From Edaphochlamys debaryana (Eukaryota; Chlorophyta; Chlorophyceae; Chlamydomonadales): 64,000 nucleotides of DNA. The notes under the pieces are model-generated. The model searched no databases. It had not been told where the DNA came from and was given only the letters and a program-made list of their open reading frames with translations. Position 1 is the stretch's first letter, and each line of letters starts with the position of its first letter. Below are positions 56,578 through 64,000 of the stretch, piece after piece. Location of the stretch: the NCBI GenBank assembly GCA_016858145.1, contig JAEHOE010000003.1, forward strand, positions 930,001 through 994,000, given 5' to 3'. Position numbers and translations under genes: made by a program.

Positions 56578-59500
56578 ATGCTGCCATTCTCTTCCGGGCC
56601 TACCTGCGGCCCCTTTAGCGGCGCTGCAGGCGGAGCGCGAGGCGCTTGCTTCCAAGCGCCCGGGCCATCCTCCACCCCGCGGATGCGGCCGGTGGCTCAC
56701 GTCGCCGCAGGGGCGGCTTCGCACGCCGTCTCCGCACCCTGCGCGCGGCCCGAGAGCGCAGTGCTACTGGGCAGCGCCATTCGGAGGCGGCTAGGCACGG
56801 GGCTGTGGGACTGCGGCGCCGTGGGCGGCCTGACCCGCGCTGGTGTCCGGACCGACGCCCTGGCCTCCGCCGTTGCCTCCACCGCTGCGGCCGCACCCGT
56901 CTCGCACACGTCCCTCCGCGGCCTGTCGCCCCACGCCGGAGCAGCCTCTTCCCTGGCCGCCTGCGCTCGCGCCACCGGCGGCAGCACCTCGGCCATTCCC
57001 GCGGCATCCTCGGCATTCGCGGGGACGCAGGCGTTCCTCGCAGCGAACCCAACCTCAGCCTCGGCCTCCGCCGCGGCAGCTTCCCTGGCCCCTTCCCCCA
57101 ACCCCAGTCGGCACCGCCAGCTGTCGACACGGGTCCACTCGGGCCCATCCTCGTCCTCCTCGGGCCCATCCTCGCCCGCGCCAAAGAAGCAGCGGGGCCA
57201 GGGCAAGGCCCAGCCCTCGCCCGCCTCCTCGCAACCTCAGGCCCAGGCCCAGGCCCAGGCCCAGGCCAAGCCCTCTGTGCGCTACTCCCCGCTGCACTAC
57301 AACATTGAGGAATTCTGCGGGCGGGTGGTGCCGACGGAGGGGGAGCGGCGGCAGCGGCAGGAGGTCATCGACGGGTGCGGCTGCAATGCGGGATCTGGGG
57401 TCCTTTCAAGGGGTAGAGGTGGCGTGGGGGCAGCAGGCAGCTGCAGGGAGGGAGGGAAGGGAAAGGAAGAGTGGGAACCGGCAGGAAAGGGAGCGAGGGC
57501 TGGGGGAACGGAGTGTGCTCTCGGGAACAGGCAAGGGCGAGGTTGCATGGGCGGGGGCAGTGGGCAGGAGGCGAGGGACGGGCGGCCCCATCGGCCGCTC
57601 CGATGTGGACCAAAAACGCCCCCTTGCTACCGCGGGCGCCGGCCGGCCGAACATACTCTTGCAACGGACCGGGGGCGTTGCTCTTCTGTTTCAGGTGTAC
57701 AGCTCTGACGGCTAGAGCGCAGCTGACGCCCAGCCTGGCCGCTGCCCCCCCGCATGCACCCCAGGCTCAAGGGCGCGATCCGCAAGGTGTGGCCCAATGC
57801 CCGTGCGGTGGAGCTGCAGGTGGGGGGGGGCGGGGGCGGGGGGGTGGGGTTGGGTGGGGGGTTGGGGTGGGGTGGGGTGGTGGCGGGGTGGGGTGGGGTG
57901 GAGGAGGGTAGTATGGGCAGGTGGGGAGGTGGAGGGAGGGCCGGGGGAGGGGCGGGCGGGCGATGCAGGCGGCATGGGGAGGGGTCGGACGGGGAGGGAG
58001 GCGCACGGTGAGGTGCGAGGCAGGGGCCATGTGCACATCGCTTGGGGGCAGGGGGTTGCAGTCCTGCAGCCTATGCATCGGACGGGGACTGGCACAGGCG
58101 CCGACGACGGACCCCGCCGTCCAACCCCCGCCGCTGCAGGTGTTTGGATCCTTCGCCAACGGTCTGTCCACTTGGCAGTCGGATCTGGATCTGGTGATCA
58201 CGGGGGTCATGGAGCCGGATCGGGTATCCGGGGGTGAGTGCCGGCGGGCGGAGTGTGGCCGGGTGGGTGGGTGTTCAGGGCTGCTCGTGTAAAGGCCAGG
58301 AAAAGCGTAGGCGCGATAATTAGCCGGCCGGTCGTAGATACGGAACCGAAAGCCCCGGGAGTCCGAAGCCCGACCCATCCCGACCCATCCCGAACCCGTT
58401 ACGTTTGTGTCACCGCTGGAGTCGCGCCGGAGCCGTAGTGTAGCTGGTAATAGTGAGGTAGACAAGAGCTGGTGCGGCCCGCCGGCGGCGCAGAAGGGCA
58501 CAGCAAAGCAAGCAGACATGCGTGGGTGGGTGTGTAGGTCAGGTGGGTGCTGGTCTTGCTGGTCAAGCAGGAGGCAGGGGGGGTGCAAATGCTGGCCGCT
58601 GGTCGGCATTCTCCTAGGGGGACGACGTGCCACGGGTTTCCATCACGGGGCTCCTAAGCTCACGTCCCCACACCCTCCCGCCCCTCGATCCGCCCGCCTT
58701 CCCTCTTTCAGGCTATGAGCCGGCCGACCGCGCCCGCATCACGGCCAAGCTGCGCAAGGTGGCGGACTCGATCAACCGCACCAAGCAGGTGGGACGGGGG
58801 TGGGGGGTTGGGTGGGGATGCATGTTCGGTGGGCGGATGCTGTTGTGTGTCTGTGTGACACAGGATGGGCGGATGATGGGCAGCGAGTGGGGGACGACCG
58901 GAGCGGCTGTTGATGTGCGCCGGGGGCCTGGCGCACCCGACCCCCACCAGTGCGGCCCTGCGGTCTAAACTCTCGCCTGCCCGCCTGCGCCTCCCCTCCC
59001 GCCTCCCCTCCCGCCGCCCCTCCCGCCTCCCCCCCCCCGGCTGTGCGGCGCAGGTGGACGTGGTGCGGCAGCAGCTCATCCCGCGGGCGCGCATCCCCAT
59101 CCTCAAGGTGGGCACGATCAGGGGAGGAGGGAGAGGGGAGGGTGGGAGGGACGGCTCCCAAGCGCCGGCAGCTGGGCGGCTTGGTGAATGGCGGCGCAGG
59201 CCACAACCCGAACTCACCGCTGTACACGTCATCACCCCTCCCCCGGCAACCCTCCCGGCTAACCTCTCCCTGCTCGCCCCTCCGCCCCTCCTCCTCCCCC
59301 TCCTTCCCCGCCCCCGCCCCCAGCTGTGGACCCGCGGCCGCATCTGTGTGGATGTGTCGGTGTCGGACGACAGCGGCCCCCGCGCGGCCCGCTACATGGC
59401 GCAGCAGTGCAGGGCCTACCCGCCCCTCAAGCCGCTGGTGGGGGGGGAGGGGGAGGGGGAGGGCGTGGGGGAGGGGGAGGGGGAGGGGGAGGGGGAGGGG

Positions 59501-62209
59501 CTTATGGCGTGGCGCGGCGAGGTGTCGGGCGCTGCGGTATCTCTCGTTCGGAGGCGGTGCGCGCGACGCGGGGCGGGGCGGGGCCTGGGTCGGTTCGACT
59601 GCATGAGGAGAGATGCGACGCGGGATGGAAGGCGGGATGCCAGGGGCGGAAACCCTCTCCTTTCCCCCTTCCCCCATACTGTCGCTCAGCTTCAAACAAC
59701 CCCCCCCCCCCCAGGTCCTGGTCCTCAAGGCCTACCTCAAGGCCTGCCGCCTCAACGAGGTCAACACCGGGGGCCTGAGCTCCTACTCGCTCACCAACAT
59801 GGTCATCGCGCACCTGCAGGAAGAGCTCAAGGTGTGGGGGGGGGGGGGGGCGTGTGTGTGGTGTGGGGGGGTGGAGTCCGTGAACAAGTGGGAGGGGGGG
59901 CCGGGCTGAGGAGGGGAGGGGCTGGTCAGGGGCCCGCCAATGCCAGCTGTTGATCCCGCGCTCCCGACCTGCCTTCCCCCCGTCCCCCTCTTCCCCAAGG
60001 CCGGTCACGACGTGTCCGACCTGGGCGAGACGCTCTACACCTTCCTGCTGCGGTACGGGGAGGAGCACGACTACAGGGACCAAGCGGTGAGGGGGGAGGC
60101 ATGGGGGGGGGGATGAAACGGGGAGGCGCACGGGTGAGGCAGCGCCCCCGGCCGCCCTGGCCCTACGTCCCCCTCCGCATCCGATTCTCTGTGCTGGGAG
60201 AAATAGGGCTGGGAGAAATAGGCATCGAGTTGTGAGGCGCCTTCATCTTGCGGCCGCCACGCGACGCGAACTTCTCCCCCCCCCATGCCTCCCCCCCCCT
60301 GTCAGGTGTCTGTGGCCTCTGGCGGCATTGTGCCCAAGATGTCGCTCGGGTTCGCCATGGAGTCAGCTCGCCAGGTGGGGGTGGGGGGGGGGAGGGGGTG
60401 ATGGGAAGGCCGGGACGGGTTTCCCCGGCCCAGTACGCGGTCTTGACTCCCCCGGAGCTCCACACACTGGGCCCGGGGCCGCCTGGATAGGCCCACCCGG
60501 GCCCACCCGGTGCACCGCGACGAGGGAGCCGGGATGCTGCCTGCTGCCCTACACCCTCCCTGCACCCGCCGTCGTGCACTTGCCTCACCGCACTCCACCC
60601 TCCGAGGCTCGGCCTGCCTCCACACACCCCGACCGCTCCACCACCCTGTCACCTCCCCACCCCCAGGCCGCCCTGTCCATGGGGTCGTACGACGGGGCCG
60701 TGGGCTGGCAGGAGCGGCTGTGCGTCGACTGCCCCCTGACTGGTGGGTGGGGGGGAGGGCGGGGGGCCGGGGTGGGGGTGCCTTGGGGCTGCCGGTGACT
60801 CCTCTGGCGGGGGGCCCAAACAACCACCGTCATCCCATCTTCACCCTGAGCCTCGACCTGAGCACCACTGACGACAACCCCGCCTCCACTCCCCCCCCCC
60901 AGGCCGTGACGTGTCCAACGGCACCTTCCGCATTGACCTGGTCCGGGGCGCCTTCGTGCAGGTGGGGTGGGGTGGGGTCAGGGTGGGGTGGGGCGGGGTG
61001 GGGTGAGGGTGGGGTGGGGCGGGGTGGGGTGGCGGGTTTGGAGTGCGGGTTTTGCCGAAGGGGGCCGCACCACTGGGCCCGCAGGCAGAGTACCCTGTCG
61101 GCAAGCTCGCCTTCCTCTTTCCCGGCACCCACCTTCCCCCACACCCCTTTCCAAGCCTCCCCCCACGCCCCCTTGCACCCCACCCCCAGGCGGCTCGCAA
61201 GCTGGAGGCGCTGGCCCGGGGGCGGCGCATCTCCGACACATCCCTCAACTACCTGCAGGCGAGCACTTGAGGGCCTGGGGGATTCGGGGGTTGAGAGGGG
61301 CTGGAGGTCCAGTGCGGAGGTTGGCCGGGCCCGGGTGGGTGTACGTACGGCACGTGGGTGGGGTCTGGGGCGCGGGTGGTTGACACGTCAGGTCTGCAAG
61401 CATCTGCAATTGGGCTTGCGACTCGGGACCGAGACACACACACACACATCATCTCCCCCTCCCCCCACCCCTCTCCCCCCACCTACCCATCGGTCCCCCC
61501 AGGCCCTGTTCGATGTGAACCGCATCCTCAAGCGCTCCCACCCCGACCCGTACGAGCCGTACGAGGACGAGTACCTCAAGGTGCGTACGGCAGGCGCCGT
61601 ACTGTTCGCGCGTGGCGTGTGGCGTGCAGCGGCGGCTGTGCGGTGCTGTATGGGGGCGTACGACAGCCTTGCCGGTACGGGTACGGACCCGCTGACGCAC
61701 CACTCACCCCCTCGTGCAGGTCATTTCGCGCCGGGGCGGCGAGGACGAGGTGAGCCCACGGGGGCGGGGGCCTCCGTGGCTGCGACGGGCTCGTCCCCCT
61801 CCCTCCTGCCTGCCCCCAACTCCCCTGCCCACCCACACCGCGCCCCTGCCCACCCGTCTTTCCGTCGCGCCCACGTTTCACCGGCTTACACGAGCAGTCC
61901 TCCACACCCAATCCCTCCCTCCCCCCCTTTCCCCCTCGACGACGGACGGCCCTTACGCTCTGGACCTCGGTGCCCATCGGGCTCGCCGGCCGCCGCCTTA
62001 TCATTTTCCTCTCAGCAACCAACACCCCCCTCCCCCCCTTCCCCCCCTGACAGGACGAGGAGCTGTCCCTGTCCCCCGGCACCGGCTCCGACCCCGACGA
62101 CGACGACGACGGCTCCGGTTCCGGGGGGGACCTGGGGGGGGACAGCCTGGAGCGGCGGCCCTCGGCGGCGGCGGCGGCGCAGCAGTTGGGGCAGGGCGGC
62201 AGGCGGTGA
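56578..62209 (+). CDS. Non-canonical poly(A) RNA polymerase, TRF4/PAPD5-like
   Basis: Fifteen exons: 56578-57374, 57765-57819, 58140-58233, 58712-58788, 59054-59107, 59324-59437, 59715-59831, 60000-60086, 60306-60374, 60667-60742, 60903-60961, 61190-61258, 61503-61580, 61720-61749, 62054-62209; 643 residues, phases consistent. FGSFANGLSTWQSDLDLVI holds the nucleotidyltransferase GS motif (G287-S288) and Asp299/Asp301; ICVDVSVSD supplies the third Asp369. PAP/25A-associated elements follow: LVLKAYLKACRLNEVNTGGLSSYSLTNMVIAHL, DLGETLYTFLLRYG and NRILKRSHPDPY. The first 240 residues are Ala/Ser/Pro-rich and could include an organelle-targeting sequence or be disordered. Trf4 enzymes add short A-tails for nuclear RNA surveillance. 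The intron after 61258 begins with GC. A SINE copy lies in the intron after 58233. The start could instead be the ATG at about 56683. Confidence 0.93.
58277..58450 (-). mobile_element. SINE-like repeat, full-length copy in poly(A) polymerase intron
   Basis: About 174 bp, similar along its whole length to the element at 18035-19010 without the hAT insertion: it begins AGGGCTGCTCG and ends GTAGCTGGTAA. Shared blocks include ATTAGCCGGCC and GACCCATCCCGAACCCGTT. No target duplication is obvious, so this insertion is probably older. Confidence 0.75.
61259..61502 (+). other. GC-AG intron in the poly(A) polymerase gene
   Basis: The exon ends CTGCAG and the intron begins GCGAGC; the acceptor CCCCAG precedes 61503. 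Reading across gives NYLQ|ALFDVNRI in frame. No GT donor in the neighbourhood keeps the frame before the TGA at 61268. Confidence 0.75.
61936..62007. repeat. Short dispersed repeat, copy B (poly(A) polymerase last intron)
   Basis: Near-identical to 44846-44914 over CCTTACGCTCTGGACCTCGG and CATCGGGCTCGCCGGCCGCC. It sits about 50 bp before the last exon. Confidence 0.65.
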
Positions 62210-63468
62210 GGCGGCGGTGGCGGGGAGGGAGCGGTGAGGCGGTGGAGGGAGGGGAGGAAACGGGGGGAGGAGGATGGGTGGTGAGATGGGTTGGGCGGGG
62301 CAGCTGGGCTGGTGCTGGCGTGGGCAGCAGTGTGGGGGCGCGGGGCGGGGTGGGGACAGAAACGCCTGCTGTAGGGGTGGCCGTGGCAGGCGTCGGTCGG
62401 GAGGGCGCGTGCGGGCCGCGGGCTAGGGGTCTGCTTGAGACGGATCGCAAGGGAAAGAGCAGAGCAGAGCGAAGCAGTAGGATGGCGCGGCACGGCATGA
62501 CACGACACGAGCGGGGCCTCGCTTGGACTCGCCTCATGGAGCAGGGGGCTGCCATCGCAGTCCCTTCGGCCCACGCAGCCGTGTTGGTGAGCGAGGAGCT
62601 ACCGGAAGCAGGGTGGCGCGTAGCGAGCTCGGCGGGCTGTGGGAGGGACGGAGGCGTCTGCTGCGTGGGATGGCGTGGGGTCGGCTGAGGGCCTCGCGGG
62701 CTGATGCAGGAAGTGTGGGCCCCAGAGTTTGAGGGTTGGACTTCAACTTGAACGCCCAATGCGTGGTGCGATGGCTGGTGCGTGCCGGCTTGGGGTTCGA
62801 GAAGAGGATCCTGACTGAGCCGGGAGATGAGCAGGGATCCGCGGAGCAAGGCTGCGCTGCCTCGCTGCGACCGTTGGGGTGCTCTAGTGTGCTGACGGCG
62901 AAGGTTGGACAAGCTGGCATGCAATTGCAATCAGGTGGACAAAGCCCCTGCGTCCCCTTCCCCGGCTCCCCCCAGCGCTGCACTGAAGACGGGGGGACGA
63001 TGGGTCATTACTGTCGTCTACGTACGGACTGCAGGTGCAACCTCCTAACCTGATGGCCCGCACTGCCGATAATGCCACGCATATTTCATACAACACCCTG
63101 GCGGACAGTAGTTTGCAATGGACACCAGGAAGCCGCAGCCATCGTCTGGACAATGCGCAGCCGGACCAGCAGTTTTCGCCCTCTAGTCACTGGCACTGGT
63201 AACAAGGCGAGATCATGTAAGTGCCGATCGCATCAGGAGCTCGAGGGAAACGACTGTTTCGCAAGCGAGCGTGCTTTTTACCCAACGCTCGAACCCCTCT
63301 CTCAGGGGCTCTGTTCGTCGCTTCCTAGGGCATACTACGGATAGCGCGAGCGCGCATAACGAAAACGGGAGCAGCGGACTTCCGAGCGGCGACTCGGCCC
63401 GAACGGCTGAGAGTGCCCCAAGAGAGCCAGGCCCCAGCGTCAGCCTACACCACTGCGACGATGTAGAA
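62210..63468. other. Intergenic / UTR region
   Basis: 3' UTR of the poly(A) polymerase gene and upstream region of the last gene. TGTAA occurs at 63216-63220. No gene is supported, although an upstream non-coding exon of the last gene could lie here. Confidence 0.4.
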
Positions 63469-64000
63469 ATGGGAAAGGGGCCTGGGTGGGGGGTGGCTGT
63501 CGACGGCGGAAGCGCGCATGCGGACAATCGAAGTGCACCGCTTGCCAAGCAGAGCGCTGCGAAGACCGAGCAGCAATCAACGATCGTGGTGGCAGACGAG
63601 GCGGGGACCTCCAGCCGACATCTGGCGCACGCACCCGCGAAGCGGGTAACGGCCACCGGTGCCACCCACCTCGCGGCTAGCGCCCAACGCTGCTCCGCTC
63701 TCAAGGTATGTTGCCTCCCCAACCCGCCATGACGTCGGGATAGAGGCTGATGCAAAGGGGTACAGACGGCTGCCGACGGGGCCTGGTCACCGAGTCAGTG
63801 GCTCGGGAGAGGCACTGGAAGAGGTACCCTCGCCTGACCATCCTGGTAGGCCCTGGTCCATCCTCCCTTCACACCCGACTCGTAGCTGCCCTGCAAAATC
63901 TTCGCTCCTCCGCTCCCCCCCCCAGGAGCTGTGGGACGTTGTCCGTCTGTACCCCGTTGCCACGCTGTGCCCCCCGCTGCTGTGCTTCGTGCTGCTGGCG
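63469..64000 (+). CDS. 5' part of an unrecognised membrane protein gene (continues beyond window)
   Basis: Two exons are visible: 63469-63705 and 63926 onward, joined in phase by a strong donor (AAG|GTATGT) and CCCCAG acceptor. The first 79 residues are polar and Ser/Ala/Thr-rich with no signal peptide. The second exon reads ELWDVVRLYPVATL followed by a hydrophobic stretch (CPPLLCFVLLA) that starts a membrane segment at the window edge. The frame is open upstream to 63271 without another ATG, so 63469 is the first start; an upstream exon is possible. No family can be named from this much sequence. Confidence 0.55.

Noticed and set aside
59585..59625. GGTTCGACTGC resembling a tRNA B box
   Set aside because: No A box at the right distance and no cloverleaf; it is within an intron of the poly(A) polymerase gene.

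Overview
This window is a stretch of nuclear DNA from a green alga, most likely a chlamydomonadalean (volvocine-type) chlorophyte. The evidence is high GC, many short exons split by small GT..AG introns with G-rich starts and C-rich ends, candidate TGTAA-type polyadenylation signals, a protein resembling ciliary microtubule proteins, a plant-type uridine kinase/uracil phosphoribosyltransferase fusion, GT77-like glycosyltransferases, and hAT, LINE and SINE-like repeats. No prokaryotic features are present. All exon models below were built by hand from splice sites, reading phase and family motifs; nearly every exon chain is phase-consistent.

Layout. 1-2050: 3' end of an MBL-fold hydrolase gene (+). 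3813-7682: sodium:solute symporter (+). 10526-16680: 15-exon uridine kinase/UPRT fusion for pyrimidine salvage (-). 17078-20528: unrecognised small membrane protein (+), divergent from the kinase gene, whose second intron carries a SINE-like repeat (15-bp target duplication) that itself carries an 800-bp hAT element (8-bp target duplication). 20881-23584: a copied piece of a uridine kinase exon, then the 3' end of a LINE and an 868-bp near-identical second copy in tandem. 23883-25053: putative flagellar protein (+). 27321-33969: 1,521-residue ankyrin protein with a DZIP3/TTC3-like cysteine-rich segment (+).

35558-50964: three nucleotide-diphospho-sugar transferase genes (GT77-like) and one SGNH-type esterase, all predicted type II membrane or secretory proteins. 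This looks like a local cluster for extracellular glycoprotein or glycan modification. The first two transferases share a 309-bp divergent promoter; the second and third are clear paralogues on either side of the esterase.

51628-55207: L-2-hydroxyglutarate dehydrogenase (+). 56578-62209: TRF4-type non-canonical poly(A) polymerase (+), with another SINE copy in an intron and one GC-AG intron. 63469-64000: start of a membrane protein gene that runs off the window. The remaining 0.3-2.8 kb gaps are UTR/intergenic DNA with no gene I can support. No tRNA, rRNA or CRISPR was found.
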